From: JAWPMV01 sp038527215
GTDB lineage: Bacteria; Bacteroidota; Bacteroidia; J057
DNA: 64,000 nucleotides
Direction: 5' to 3'
Assembly (NCBI GenBank): GCA_038527215.1
Contig: JBCBGC010000023.1
Coordinates: 1 to 64,000 of the forward strand
The position numbers were made by a program, and so were the translations under genes. A model generated the notes under the pieces. The model saw only the letters and a list, made by a program, of their open reading frames with translations, was not told the DNA's origin and did not search any database. Of this stretch, positions 8,606 to 18,169 are shown one piece after another; the first letter of the stretch is position 1, and each line of letters begins with the position of its first letter.

Positions 8606-11473
8606 TTAGCGTCTCCACCAGTTTCTTCCGCTGTTACGCTGGAAGCCCTGAGGACGACGATCTTTCTTCCCACCGGGGCCTTGCTGTTGTTGCTCGGCGC
8701 CAAACTTGGAAAGGTTATAGGTGAAGCTCAGCATGAAATAACGAGCCAGAGAAGTAATGCGTTCTTCCTGGATGTAGTTCAGCTGGCTGGTCCGGCTAAA
8801 GCCAATGTTCTGGTTCAGAATATCATAGGCAGCCAGGGTCAGTTCTCCACGATTGTTATTCAACACATACTTAGAGATGGCAGCTTTCCAGATCGGCACA
8901 TCGGTCCGCTCGTTAAAGGCATCTCCTGCATAAATAGCATAATCCAGACTGGTCGTAACAGCCCAGGTTTTCCCCAGCACCAGCAGGATGTCTGCATAGT
9001 AGGTCTGGTTAAGCCAGGACTGGTCCAGTTCGGTGTTGATGGAGTACTGGGTCAGGTTCGTTGAAACCTTTGCCCCAATGGAAATATCTACCACATCTTT
9101 TTCGCGGTTCTCCAGGCGGAGGTCGAAGCCATTGGTGTAGGTATCGGTACTGTTCTGGGTATTGTTGACAAAAACAATGTTCCGACTGTAGCTGCTATTC
9201 AGGTTGATGTTGGCCCGTAGCTTCACGCCCAGTTGGAAAGGCGTACCATAGTTCAGGAAGCCTGTCAGGTTGAAGGCATTGTCCACGTTCTGTGGGGTCG
9301 TGATCTGTCGGAAGAGGGTGTCAATGAACTTCGCGTTGGTGATGCTGTTTTCGGTGTAATTGGCATTGATGGTCGCGAAGAAATTGGTGTAATTATATTG
9401 GTTGAAGGAGAAATAGCGCAGGCGCAGGCGGTGCGTATACTCCGGTACCAGATCGGGGTTACCGATATAGATGTTCAACGGATCGGTGTTGTCAATGATC
9501 GGCTGAAGCTGCTCAATGCTAGGCTCATTTTGATTGGTGGAGTAGCGCAGCGACAGTCTCTTTGAGCTGGCAAAGTTGTAGTCAAAGCGTGCATCTGGCA
9601 GAATGGCTCTGAAATCCTGATTGATGCCCACGGTGCTATCTGGATAGAAAATACGGCCATCTAATACCGAAGTCTGTCCATCCAATCCGATGGTGAAATT
9701 GTACTTCCGGTGATTCTTCCGGAATTCAATGCCTACCCGATTGGTGGTGAAGAAACGATCGTAGTGGTTACTCAGATCATTATTGAAGATGGCGTCGCCA
9801 CTTTCTACATCAAAGACTTCTTTATCTACTTCGTTGAAGTTGGTCGAGCGCTGGAGTTGGAAGGTCATATATCGACGCTTGCCCAATGGCTCGGTATAAT
9901 TCAGCTGAGCACGGTAGTTATACTGGTCGCTCACCTGGTTTTGATCCTGTAACACGGTATCCGTTTCGAGGCGACCGCGCGTAAAGAAACTGTTTTCAGC
10001 GTAGAGGTCTCCCACGTCGGTCCCGTCAGAAGTGCTTCCGTTTAGGTCTAAGGTGATGTTCCGGCCACGCTTTTTGAAGCGATGGCGAAGGGTCATGGAG
10101 CCGTTGCCGCGCATGCTTTCGCTATTGGAAATGTAGTCCTGCAAACTGGCGTTCTGGGTAATGCCCTCTTCACTCAGGGTGAAGCTTTCGCCCACACTGG
10201 TAAACTCTGATTCATTGACGGTCAGCCCGCCTCGCACGATGATATTGGTGCGCTTGCTGAACTCATGACGGAAGGTCAAATTGGCGCGGTGGTTCCCGTT
10301 TTGGGTGATGTCTCGGGAGCTGTCCTCAGAAATAAAAGGCACTTCTCCGAGGAAGTTTTCCTGATAGGTCTGGGCATCCAGGTCCTTGCGAACATTATTA
10401 TAAAAATAGCTGACGTTGAGGCGGGTACCTTTTTTCAAGTCATAGTTCAGGTTGACGCCACCTGCGGCGGTATTGGTAAAGCCATCGCTGATGTCCTGGC
10501 CAAGCTGTACGCCGTTGCCGCCAAAGCTGGCTCGACTGCCACCACCACCACGGCCGCCGCGCATCATATTCTGAATACCGCCCATGAAGTTGGAGTATTC
10601 ATTGAAGGAGAAACCTTGCTGGTTGGTGTTATTGGCCTGACCGAGGAAAGAAACCTGCAGTTTCTTGTCAAAGCGATTCACGCTGGCCCGACCCGTGTAG
10701 GTGCTTTCTGTACCGCCACCCGCTGCGATGGTACCGAAAATTCCTGCTTTGGCATCTTCTTTCAGCTCCAGGTTGATGGTTTTTTGCTCGTTGCCATCAT
10801 CTACCCCTGAGAACTGGGCCTGATCCGATTTTTGATCAAAAACCTGTACCTTATCCACCACGGCAGCAGGCAGGTTTTTAGTGGCCATCTTGGGGTCAGT
10901 CCCGAAAAACTCCTTGCCATCTACCAATACCTGCTGTACGGTTTCGCCCTGGGCTTTTACCGTGCCATCTCTTTCTACCTCAATCCCTGGCATCCGCTTG
11001 AGCAGGTCTTCTACTGTGGCATTGGGCAGGACATTAAAGGCATCTGCATTGTATTCGATGGTATCCTCGCGAATAAGAATGGGGGTACGTTCCCCCTCAA
11101 TGGTTACCGTTTTCAGGTTGAGATCTTCTTCGGCCATGATGAGCTTGCCAGCATTGATTTTGGCTTGCTCGCCGGTTACAGTAACGCGATTGGTAACGCT
11201 GTTGAAACCGATAAAGGTAGCCTGTACGATGTAATCCCCTTTTGGGATGCGGCGCAGGTTAAAGCCTCCTTTTGCATCGGTAATAGCATAGTTGACCAGA
11301 ACGGAATCGGCTGCTTTCATCAGGGTAATGGTCGCACCCTGCAGCGGAGAGCGAGCTGAGTCAAGAACTACCCCGATAATGTCAGCCCGATTTTGGGCCT
11401 GTGTCTCGGCCGTAAAGCCCAGGCCGATCAGGAGGAGTAGGGAAGCTAATATGCCTTTAATCCAGGATTTCAT
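8606..11473 (-). CDS. TonB-dependent-type outer-membrane beta-barrel protein with CarboxypepD_reg domain
   Basis: A 955-residue protein. It has a signal peptide (1-26), then a carboxypeptidase-regulatory-like domain (about 30-115, with GVVLDSARSPLQGATI). A plug-like segment follows (about 135-240, including LLKRMPGIEVERDGTVKAQG and VLVDGKEFFGTDP), then a long beta barrel of alternating strands. A Gly/Arg-rich loop lies near residues 300-325. This is the OMP_b-brl_3 type of Bacteroidota receptor; no SusD partner is present. It follows the GLPGLI gene by 48 bases on the same strand, a recurrent pairing in the phylum. The ligand cannot be told from sequence; metal or peptide uptake has been proposed for such pairs. 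Confidence 0.9.
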   Translation of the reverse strand: MKSWIKGILASLLLLIGLGFTAETQAQNRADIIGVVLDSARSPLQGATITLMKAADSVLVNYAITDAKGGFNLRRIPKGDYIVQATFIGFNSVTNRVTVTGEQAKINAGKLIMAEEDLNLKTVTIEGERTPILIREDTIEYNADAFNVLPNATVEDLLKRMPGIEVERDGTVKAQGETVQQVLVDGKEFFGTDPKMATKNLPAAVVDKVQVFDQKSDQAQFSGVDDGNEQKTINLELKEDAKAGIFGTIAAGGGTESTYTGRASVNRFDKKLQVSFLGQANNTNQQGFSFNEYSNFMGGIQNMMRGGRGGGGSRASFGGNGVQLGQDISDGFTNTAAGGVNLNYDLKKGTRLNVSYFYNNVRKDLDAQTYQENFLGEVPFISEDSSRDITQNGNHRANLTFRHEFSKRTNIIVRGGLTVNESEFTSVGESFTLSEEGITQNASLQDYISNSESMRGNGSMTLRHRFKKRGRNITLDLNGSTSDGTDVGDLYAENSFFTRGRLETDTVLQDQNQVSDQYNYRAQLNYTEPLGKRRYMTFQLQRSTNFNEVDKEVFDVESGDAIFNNDLSNHYDRFFTTNRVGIEFRKNHRKYNFTIGLDGQTSVLDGRIFYPDSTVGINQDFRAILPDARFDYNFASSKRLSLRYSTNQNEPSIEQLQPIIDNTDPLNIYIGNPDLVPEYTHRLRLRYFSFNQYNYTNFFATINANYTENSITNAKFIDTLFRQITTPQNVDNAFNLTGFLNYGTPFQLGVKLRANINLNSSYSRNIVFVNNTQNSTDTYTNGFDLRLENREKDVVDISIGAKVSTNLTQYSINTELDQSWLNQTYYADILLVLGKTWAVTTSLDYAIYAGDAFNERTDVPIWKAAISKYVLNNNRGELTLAAYDILNQNIGFSRTSQLNYIQEERITSLARYFMLSFTYNLSKFGAEQQQQGPGGKKDRRPQGFQRNSGRNWWRR

Positions 11474-11521
11474 TAGAGTGTATATATTTTGTACGTGTCA
11501 GCAAATTGAAATTGAGGGTGC

Positions 11522-12253
11522 TTATCGCTTTTGGGCGTTTTGTTGCATTTCAGCCATTTTCTCTTTGACCATGTTCTCATAGTCCTCACGGCTGATGTCC
11601 TTTCCTTTGGTGGGCTTCTTCATCTGAGCCAGATCGATTTCTTTTTTTCTCACTTCGACGGCTTTGATCACCCGTTCTCCACGATTTAAATTGAGTTCCA
11701 TGATCAAACCGGGTAGTTGTCCATAAATGTCTGGACCCGTAGATACGGGAATTTGAATGGTGAACCAAGCTTCAATTTCCTTGGTGGAATCGCTATGTAC
11801 CGCTCGCATACAGATATAGTTGGCCACCATTTTTTGCTCCCCGGTCATCTTCCACTGGTATTCCTCCAGGTCGCCGGAAATCAAAAAGAATTTGGTGAAA
11901 AACTCCCGCTGATCAATTTTGGTAGCTTCGTCCAGGTTTTTGTAGAGCTTATCGTCGGCTCCACCGCCCCAACCCCTCCATCTGCGTCTGCCGCCTTCAG
12001 GAGCAGCTTGTCGATTTTCGATGGTTTCCTGATCTTCATCCGTACCAGCTACATAAAGGGATACTCCCTCGGTAAACTTGAGCAACTTGGCGTCTGCCCG
12101 GAATTCAGGAATAAAGGCTTTGAATCTTTCCTGATCGGGTCTCAGGTTTTTGTGAAGATTAGACTTGTCCTCATACAGGATTTCCCCTTGCAGCACCTGA
12201 GCAGACAGGGCTAGCGGAAAAATCAGGCATAGTGCGAACAACACTTTTTTCAT
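11522..12253 (-). CDS. GLPGLI family protein
   Basis: A 243-residue secreted protein with a clear signal peptide (MKKVLFALCLIFPLALSA-Q). It carries the family signature as YGQLPGLIMEL near residue 180, preceded by the typical AWFT.QIPVSTGPDIYG context. A central Arg/Gly/Trp-rich patch (GGRRRWRGWGGG) is unusual. Family members are periplasmic and of unknown function, and are commonly encoded next to a CarboxypepD_reg beta-barrel protein, as here. It is the first gene of that two-gene operon, and its start faces the histidine kinase gene across a 129-base AT-rich divergent region. Confidence 0.9.
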   Translation of the reverse strand: MKKVLFALCLIFPLALSAQVLQGEILYEDKSNLHKNLRPDQERFKAFIPEFRADAKLLKFTEGVSLYVAGTDEDQETIENRQAAPEGGRRRWRGWGGGADDKLYKNLDEATKIDQREFFTKFFLISGDLEEYQWKMTGEQKMVANYICMRAVHSDSTKEIEAWFTIQIPVSTGPDIYGQLPGLIMELNLNRGERVIKAVEVRKKEIDLAQMKKPTKGKDISREDYENMVKEKMAEMQQNAQKR

Positions 12254-12382
12254 GTGCGTGAATAATTTGTGGTAAAATTAATGGTACAACGCTAGTCTGC
12301 GGGTTAAACAAACTGTAAATAAGGTTAATTAAAGTTAAGGTGGTCGGTTAGTCTTGCCTAAAGCCCTTATTTTGCGATTGTT

Positions 12383-13855
12383 ATGCGTATCCAACGGAAT
12401 AGACTAGCAGAATGTTTAATGGTGGGCAGCCTCCTGCTCCTCTTATTTTTTGAGGGCTTTTGGCTGGATAAAGTCTATGATGATAGCAAGCGTGGCCTGC
12501 GCTGGGACAGTCGAAGAGCCTTTTTTGGGGCGATTCGCTCGGTGGAAGATTCCCTGATGCGGGATATGTTTGAGGCTCCCATGGAAGAGATCCTGGCTGA
12601 GAAAGGCATCAATCTGCGCGACTCGGCGCGCAAGGCCTATCGCGTACTTACCCAAAGATATTTTGATGAGCCAGGCTTCCGCATGGAACCTGCACGAGGT
12701 CGCGGTCGGAATCGGACCATGCCAGATTCCCTGGACCGGATTGGACAGATCACCTTTTTCCGTCGACAAATGAACAGTCCGGATATGGGCTCTCTCGCCT
12801 TATCCTTTAACCTGACGGAGGGGAATCACCAGGTGGTGCTGGGTCTGGAAAATCCTATGCGGGAAAAAGTAAAGGAGGTCCTGCAAGCTTATTTTCATTA
12901 TGAGCTCTCAGAACAAGAAATGAGCGTACCGGACTTTATGCTCCAACTTGACACCTCCCCACCGGAACGTGGAGAAAATTTATGGGTGCATACCTATGCT
13001 GACCTTTCTGCGCAGACTTATTACTCTTTGTATTTTCCCAGTGTGGGGGGATACGTTCTGCGGGAAATCTGGCCGCAGGTTTTATTTGCCTTTTTTCTTT
13101 TCGGTTCCATTGCCCTGGCTTTCTGGGTGACCTTCCGAAATATGCAGGCCCAACGTCGACTTGCGGAGGTGAAAAATGATTTTATTTCCAACGTCACCCA
13201 CGAGCTGAAAACACCGATTACCACCGTTGGCGTGGCCATTGAAGCCTTGAGCAGTTTTCAGGTATTGCACAACCCTGAGCGCACCCAGGAATACCTGGAT
13301 ATATCTAAACAAGAATTGAATCGTCTTTCCTTGCTGGTGGATCGGGTGCTGAAAATGTCCCTCTTTGAAAGCAGCGAGCCCGACCTCAAAATTGAAAACC
13401 TGGACCTACAGCAGTTGACCGAGCGCATCCTCAATACCATGAAATTGCAGTTCGAAAAGCACAGCGCCAAAGTAAGCCTGCATCTGAAGGGAGAAACCTA
13501 CTGGGTGCAGGGAGACCGAACCCATCTGACCAGCCTGATTTACAACCTGATCGACAATGCCCTTAAGTATAGCCCGGTCTACCCTGAGATTGATTTGTAT
13601 TTAGAAGAAAAAAAGGAGGGCCTCCAACTCAGCGTGCAAGACAAAGGCATGGGCATTCCGCCTGAATACCAAAAGCGTATTTTTGATAAATTTTTTCGTA
13701 TCCCTACTGGCGACCGACATAATATCAAAGGCCATGGGCTGGGATTAAGCTACGTGGCCAGTGTGGTCCAGCAGCATCAGGGCCAGATTCGGGTTGAATC
13801 TGCCCTGGACCAGGGAACCACCTTTATCATCAACCTGCCCAAACAGCATGGCTGA
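12383..13855 (+). CDS. Sensor histidine kinase
   Basis: A 490-residue inner-membrane kinase. A first membrane helix (about 13-30) and a second (about 232-255) bracket a 200-residue periplasmic sensor region. The HisKA domain follows with H273 in SNVTHELKTP. The ATPase domain has an N box (NLIDNALKYS), G1 (DKGMGIP), F box (FDKFF) and G2 (GHGLGLSY). All catalytic motifs are intact. Its stop overlaps the start of the OmpR-type regulator by 8 bases, so kinase and regulator are translationally coupled. It is divergent from the GLPGLI/beta-barrel operon, a plausible but unproven target. Confidence 0.93.
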   Translation: MRIQRNRLAECLMVGSLLLLLFFEGFWLDKVYDDSKRGLRWDSRRAFFGAIRSVEDSLMRDMFEAPMEEILAEKGINLRDSARKAYRVLTQRYFDEPGFRMEPARGRGRNRTMPDSLDRIGQITFFRRQMNSPDMGSLALSFNLTEGNHQVVLGLENPMREKVKEVLQAYFHYELSEQEMSVPDFMLQLDTSPPERGENLWVHTYADLSAQTYYSLYFPSVGGYVLREIWPQVLFAFFLFGSIALAFWVTFRNMQAQRRLAEVKNDFISNVTHELKTPITTVGVAIEALSSFQVLHNPERTQEYLDISKQELNRLSLLVDRVLKMSLFESSEPDLKIENLDLQQLTERILNTMKLQFEKHSAKVSLHLKGETYWVQGDRTHLTSLIYNLIDNALKYSPVYPEIDLYLEEKKEGLQLSVQDKGMGIPPEYQKRIFDKFFRIPTGDRHNIKGHGLGLSYVASVVQQHQGQIRVESALDQGTTFIINLPKQHG

Positions 13856-14540
13856 AACCAAAGTACTCTACGTAGAAGATGAGCCCTTTTTGGGTAAGAT
13901 TGTGAAAGAAAGCCTGGAGAGCCGGGATTTTGAAGTACACATGATAGCAGATGGAGGGCAGGTCATGCAACATTTTGACAGCCAGACCCCAGATATCTGT
14001 ATCCTGGACGTGATGCTGCCCAATGTAGATGGCTTTACGCTAGGTCAGCAAATCCGGGAAATGCATCCCGATATGCCGATCATTTTCCTCACAGCCAAAG
14101 TACAAACGGACGATCTGGTAAAGGGCTTTTCCAGTGGAGGGAATGACTACATCAAGAAGCCTTTTAGCATGGAGGAACTGATCGTGCGCATCGATAACCT
14201 CCTGCACCTCACCTCCAAAGATAGTAATCCTAAGCCACGCAAAGATCGGGTCGAATTAGGCAAATTTGTGTTCTTCCCCCAGAAATACGAACTCCACCTG
14301 GGGGAGGAGGTGCGCAAACTTTCCCACCGGGAAACGCAACTTTTATCCCTGCTGGTCCAGGCCCCTAAGCAGCCTGTAGACCGCCGGGAGATCCTCAAAG
14401 CCGTCTGGGGAGATGATTCCTTTTTCAACTCCCGCAACCTGGACGTCTACATCACCAAGCTCCGGGACTACCTCAAGCCCGATCCCAATGTGAAGATCGT
14501 CACCCTCAAAGGGGTAGGCTATCACTTTTGGGTGGAGTAG
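13848..14540 (+). CDS. OmpR-family response regulator
   Basis: A 230-residue protein. The receiver domain (1-120) has the acidic pocket YVEDE, phospho-acceptor D54 in LDVMLP, switch Thr in FLTAK and Lys in KKPF. The winged-helix DNA-binding domain (about 135-230) has the REILKAVWG and DVYITKLRDYL helices and a terminal KGVGYHF hairpin. The frame is open further upstream, but the ATG at 13848 gives the canonical MAETKVLYVEDE start and overlaps the kinase stop. It is the cognate regulator of the upstream kinase. It converges with the next gene, 3 bases between stops. Confidence 0.95.
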   Translation: MAETKVLYVEDEPFLGKIVKESLESRDFEVHMIADGGQVMQHFDSQTPDICILDVMLPNVDGFTLGQQIREMHPDMPIIFLTAKVQTDDLVKGFSSGGNDYIKKPFSMEELIVRIDNLLHLTSKDSNPKPRKDRVELGKFVFFPQKYELHLGEEVRKLSHRETQLLSLLVQAPKQPVDRREILKAVWGDDSFFNSRNLDVYITKLRDYLKPDPNVKIVTLKGVGYHFWVE

Positions 14541-14543
14541 GGC

Positions 14544-15473
14544 TTATCTGATTCGCTCGATACGGATTATGTCCTCCTTGTAACTCTTTTCACCATTTAT
14601 GGAGTAGAGGTACTTTCGACTGGCTTTAATAATGGCTGGAGGTGTGGTTTTGTCTCTAAAGTGAAAAGCATGCGTGTCCATTATTTCAATCCCGGAGTGC
14701 TCAAGTTTTTGTTGAAGTTCCTCTCCTTTAAATCCCGCACTTTCCAGCATCCATTTCAAAACTCGTTTGGAATCCTCAGGTAGGAGGACCACTTCTTTAA
14801 AAAGCGTAAAATTTCCTTCTTGATCTTCGGTAAGGTACATGATCCGGCTTGCGGCTGGTGGTTCCCCTTCCAGTAGATGGTGGAATACATCCTCGTAAAC
14901 CATGGTATCACCCGGTATGAATGATTTGCCTAGAGGAAAATGTAGCAAAGCGACCTCCTTAAGGAATAATAATTCAAAGCCGCCTGGTTCGTTTAATTCT
15001 GCGACTAAGTTCTCTAGCATGGGGATGATGCGAAAGGAATCTTCCTCCGGTTTTTGCATTTTGATGCTTTCTTCCAGGTAGCCAAGGAATTGCTGGGTGT
15101 GTCTTTCGCGTTCTTCCAGGCGAACAATGTCGTCATGGGGATTAATCTGATATAAAAATTTTTGAAGCTGATCCTCCCTGAGCGAACGTTTTTCTTCCCA
15201 ACTAAGAGTAGCCATGAGATAAGGATTTGGCTGGATCCATTGGAATCGTTGACTCCCCTTAAGGGTGTCCAAAACACGGAGCATAGCCCTGCCTTCCCTC
15301 ACAATATGGGGAAGATCATTAGGAGGTCCGACGGCTTGAGAATGAGTAATATAGAAAAGAAAGGAATCACCTGGCGCCCACTCAGGAGAGAGGAGAATAG
15401 CTTCCTTTTGTTCCTGTCCGAAAAGAAGGGAGACGGTGCAAACGGCAAATAGCAGAACAGCAAGTTTTTTCAT
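14544..15473 (-). CDS. Secreted protein of unknown function
   Basis: A 309-residue protein with a signal peptide (MKKLAVLLFAVCTVSLLFGQ). No family is recognised. The mature part is mixed alpha/beta with a Glu/Arg-rich helical middle (about 95-165) and a C-terminal region ending in a basic strand. There is no T9SS domain or lipobox, so periplasmic location is most likely. The TlpA-like gene lies 82 bases upstream on the same strand and may be cotranscribed. Confidence 0.75.
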   Translation of the reverse strand: MKKLAVLLFAVCTVSLLFGQEQKEAILLSPEWAPGDSFLFYITHSQAVGPPNDLPHIVREGRAMLRVLDTLKGSQRFQWIQPNPYLMATLSWEEKRSLREDQLQKFLYQINPHDDIVRLEERERHTQQFLGYLEESIKMQKPEEDSFRIIPMLENLVAELNEPGGFELLFLKEVALLHFPLGKSFIPGDTMVYEDVFHHLLEGEPPAASRIMYLTEDQEGNFTLFKEVVLLPEDSKRVLKWMLESAGFKGEELQQKLEHSGIEIMDTHAFHFRDKTTPPAIIKASRKYLYSINGEKSYKEDIIRIERIR

Positions 15474-15555
15474 GGTTGGTGGTTGTAATAAGTAGATTCC
15501 TGATTAAAGCTGAGGGAATAGTGGGTTGATACAGGCTTCGTGTAAAAGCAAAGCC

Positions 15556-16071
15556 CTACAACCCTGCTTTCTCCATGGTCCCCGCTACCCAGCTATTTAA
15601 TTCCTCTTTAGTCAATTCTCCTTCCTTAAAATCCTTGATGCCTTTGGAAGGCATGTTGAGGATGGTCGCCGGAATAGCCCCGCTCCATTTTTTATTGATT
15701 CTGCCAATCCAATCATTGCCCTCCATCCAGTCATGCAGGTACCAGACTTCGGCTTCCATGCCTTTTTCTTTCACAAAGTCAGGCAGGTATTTGCGACCGG
15801 AAGGAAAGTCCAGACTCAGCAGGATGACTTTAAGCGTTTTATCAGGATAGGCCTTTTGTAGGGCTTCAAAATAGGGTAGCTCTTCTTTGCAGGGGCCACA
15901 CCAGGTAGCCCAGAAATTATAGACGACCAGCTGATTCGTGGACTGTTTCAGGGCTTTTTCCAATTCTGCTACAGAAACATCTTTGATCAAAGATTCGTTT
16001 GGTACAGGAGTAAAAGCTGTCAGGGCAAATAGCAAGGCAAAAACAGTGACCAAATACAGATTTCGAATCAT
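15556..16071 (-). CDS. TlpA/ResA-like thioredoxin-fold protein
   Basis: A 171-residue exported protein with a signal peptide (about 1-19) and a thioredoxin domain. The active site is WATWCGPCKEELP, followed by the family's KVILLSLDF strand and the cis-Pro region at GAIPATILN. Family members act in the periplasm as reductants or as peroxide/disulphide handling enzymes. The partner is not visible here. Its start faces pabB across a 131-base divergent region. Confidence 0.88.
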   Translation of the reverse strand: MIRNLYLVTVFALLFALTAFTPVPNESLIKDVSVAELEKALKQSTNQLVVYNFWATWCGPCKEELPYFEALQKAYPDKTLKVILLSLDFPSGRKYLPDFVKEKGMEAEVWYLHDWMEGNDWIGRINKKWSGAIPATILNMPSKGIKDFKEGELTKEELNSWVAGTMEKAGL

Positions 16072-16129
16072 AATATAGGCGGGGTTGGAATGCTTACAGA
16101 ATTTAATACTTCTGCTCCGCTAAAGGCCC

Positions 16130-16137
16130 TACCTTTG
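16130..16137 (+). promoter_or_regulatory. Bacteroidota -7 box (TACCTTTG) for pabB
   Basis: An exact match to TAnnTTTG, 65 bases before the GTG start of pabB. No good TTTG lies at the -33 distance, so this is a -7 element only. Confidence 0.5.
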
Positions 16138-16202
16138 TAGGAGCTTACAGGAACAATCACTAAAATTACACAAATTTCGATAAGACAAATAACGGCAAAA
16201 GC

Positions 16203-17507
16203 GTGAAGTTGGATAAGCAGGGAGGCGTAATTTTTCTGGAAAAAGATACCCGGTCAGTTCCCCTTCAGGGCGAACTCTCCACCACCAAGCAGCAATTGCT
16301 GCGATGGGCCAGCCGGTTTCCTTATTTTGCATTTTATGATAATTGTGAGCAGGCCACCGACCAGCACGGAGCCTATGAACTATTGATCGGCGTGGGGCAA
16401 ACCTATGCCCCTACCATTGAGCGCTGGCAGGACCTGCCGGATCATCCCGAACAATGGCTCATGGGCTTGTTCCCTTACGAGCTAAAGAACATCCTGGAGC
16501 CCCATTTACATAGCCAGCATCAGGCTTGGGTCCAATGGCCAGAGTTGAGTCTTTTTGTCCCTGAAACCGTCCTCTATATTCCTCGGGGCGGAAGAACTCT
16601 GTATGTCGAAGGAAAACATCCCGATCTGGAGAATCTCCTTGCGAGACCTCCTGCCTGGGAGTCTGATACTCCGCCACACCTCCCCTTCAAGCCTACCGTC
16701 AGTCCTCCTCAGTACCTATCCACCATTGAACAGTTTAAAGAGCGGATTGAAGCAGGAGATTTTTACGAAATCAACCTGAGCCAGGCCTTTTTGGCTGAAG
16801 GGAATATCCCTGAGCCGGCCCGATTATACTGGGAACTGACCCGGATTTCTCCCGTCCCTTTTGCGGGCATGTTCCGCTTTGAAGATCGCTATATCCTCTG
16901 CGCCTCTCCTGAGCGTTTTTTACAGCTTAAGGATCGGCAGTTGTTGACCCAGCCCATGAAAGGTACCGCCCCCAGAGCCCCGGAGCCAGCAGAGGACCTG
17001 GCACATTATCAGCAGTTGGCTCAGTCAGAAAAAGAACGCGCGGAGAACGTCATGATCGTGGATTTGAGCCGCAATGATCTGTACCGCTCCTCAGAGATCA
17101 ATTCCGTGCAGGTGCCCTCCTTATTCGAAATCCAGCCTTTCCCTAAAGTCTGGCAAATGATCTCCACCGTAATTGGCCGCAAACGAGCGGATGTTCCCTG
17201 GCACCAGGCCATCGGCCATGCCTTCCCTCCAGGGTCCATGACGGGCGCACCCAAAGTCAAAACCATGGAGGTAATAGATGAGGTAGAACCCCTGGCCAGG
17301 GGCGCCTATGCAGGCTCGCTGGGCTATGTCAAGCCGGGAGGGGATTTTGACCTGAATGTGATCATTCGCTCCATGGTGTACGATGCCAGCGCGGAAAAGC
17401 TAGCCTACCATGTTGGCGGAGCTATCACCTATGATTCTGACCCGGAGGCAGAGTACCAGGAGACCTTACTCAAAGCCCGGGCTATTCGGGAGTTACTGGA
17501 GGGATAA
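16203..17507 (+). CDS. pabB: Aminodeoxychorismate synthase component I
   Basis: A 434-residue chorismate-utilising enzyme that aminates chorismate to 4-amino-4-deoxychorismate for p-aminobenzoate and folate synthesis. The AGDFYEINLSQ motif starts the chorismate-binding domain. QPMKGTAPR carries the lysine typical of PabB-type enzymes, where anthranilate synthases have PIAGTR. GSMTGAPKVKTME and the terminal ARAIRELL complete the family pattern. The start is a GTG, with no ATG nearby upstream in frame. The glutaminase subunit (PabA) is not adjacent. Its stop codon abuts the T-tract of the opposite-strand terminator. Confidence 0.88.
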   Translation: MKLDKQGGVIFLEKDTRSVPLQGELSTTKQQLLRWASRFPYFAFYDNCEQATDQHGAYELLIGVGQTYAPTIERWQDLPDHPEQWLMGLFPYELKNILEPHLHSQHQAWVQWPELSLFVPETVLYIPRGGRTLYVEGKHPDLENLLARPPAWESDTPPHLPFKPTVSPPQYLSTIEQFKERIEAGDFYEINLSQAFLAEGNIPEPARLYWELTRISPVPFAGMFRFEDRYILCASPERFLQLKDRQLLTQPMKGTAPRAPEPAEDLAHYQQLAQSEKERAENVMIVDLSRNDLYRSSEINSVQVPSLFEIQPFPKVWQMISTVIGRKRADVPWHQAIGHAFPPGSMTGAPKVKTMEVIDEVEPLARGAYAGSLGYVKPGGDFDLNVIIRSMVYDASAEKLAYHVGGAITYDSDPEAEYQETLLKARAIRELLEG

Positions 17508-17536
17508 AAAAAAGGTGCGAATCGGGAGATTCGCAC
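17506..17536 (-). terminator. Intrinsic terminator of the small HTH gene
   Basis: A 9-bp perfect stem (17515-17523 with 17528-17536), GGGA on the plus strand in the loop, followed on the minus strand by eight T residues. It lies 49 bases beyond the HTH stop at 17585, and its T-tract touches the pabB stop codon. Confidence 0.85.
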
Positions 17537-17584
17537 ACACAGATTCGTTTCGACAGGTTTCACCTGATAGCAAGATAGTCCTTT

Positions 17585-17860
17585 TTAGTTCATAGAACCG
17601 GAAGAGGCCTGAGATGTACCAGCGACAGACAGCATCTTGCGGGCCATCTCCAGAATGCTCGTATCATCGAGGTTGACGATACCACCGTCTGGGCCGGGCT
17701 CATAGTGGATACCAGCGGGCCTACCACGTTTAAAATTAGAGCCTCCAAAATAGTTGCGTACTGACTCAATGGAGATGCCTAATTCATCAGCAATGCGCTG
17801 CATGCTGCCGTCGGGTAGCTGGTCTTTGATCCGGCGAAGCTCGTTAAAGGTAAGTGTCAT
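17585..17860 (-). CDS. Small helix-turn-helix DNA-binding protein
   Basis: A 91-residue cytosolic protein. Residues about 3-40 form a helix-turn-helix: SMQRIADELGISIESVRNYF resembles the LacI/Cro-type recognition unit. A basic GRPAGIHYE stretch and a short C-terminal helix follow. Small proteins with this pattern are conserved in Bacteroidota without a known role. It is monocistronic, with its own terminator. The leader has TTTG, 19 bases, then TAACTTG, an imperfect Bacteroidota promoter at about 17898-17928. Confidence 0.8.
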   Translation of the reverse strand: MTLTFNELRRIKDQLPDGSMQRIADELGISIESVRNYFGGSNFKRGRPAGIHYEPGPDGGIVNLDDTSILEMARKMLSVAGTSQASSGSMN

Positions 17861-18169
17861 AGTAATTACTCAGTTAGAGGTTCGATGTGCGTTTTACAAG
17901 TTAAGATTTTTTGCCTCTTTTCCAAATGATTTGTGGGCGCTTCGAAAAGGGGTAATTTTTAGGATTGACAAAATTAGCAAGCGTAATTATTTGGTTATGA
18001 GCAGGTTGTGGCAAGGGGCTTTTAGCGACACCTCAGGGATTACAAAAATGGGAGCAATTTCACGCGGAAAAATAGTCGGTTTTTCATATGTAAGAAAGCT
18101 GACTATTGGTGAAGGATTTTGAAGCTTTCTTTCGCTGCAAAAACCTGCTTCCGGGCTGGCACAATCCTG
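17861..18169. other. AT-rich intergenic region
   Basis: 309 bases between the HTH start and the YbaK stop. The half next to the HTH gene holds its probable promoter. The rest is AT-rich with short reading frames on the plus strand that lack coding character. No RNA gene or clear hairpin was found. Confidence 0.6.

Noticed and set aside
10265..11359. Two plus-strand reading frames opposite the beta-barrel gene
   Set aside because: Shadows of the conserved plug and CarboxypepD_reg domain.
16203..17507. Anthranilate or isochorismate synthase instead of PabB
   Set aside because: The MKGTAPR motif carries the PabB-type lysine.
17754..18122. Plus-strand reading frame across the HTH start and the intergenic region
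   Set aside because: Half is a shadow of the HTH gene and the rest lacks coding character.
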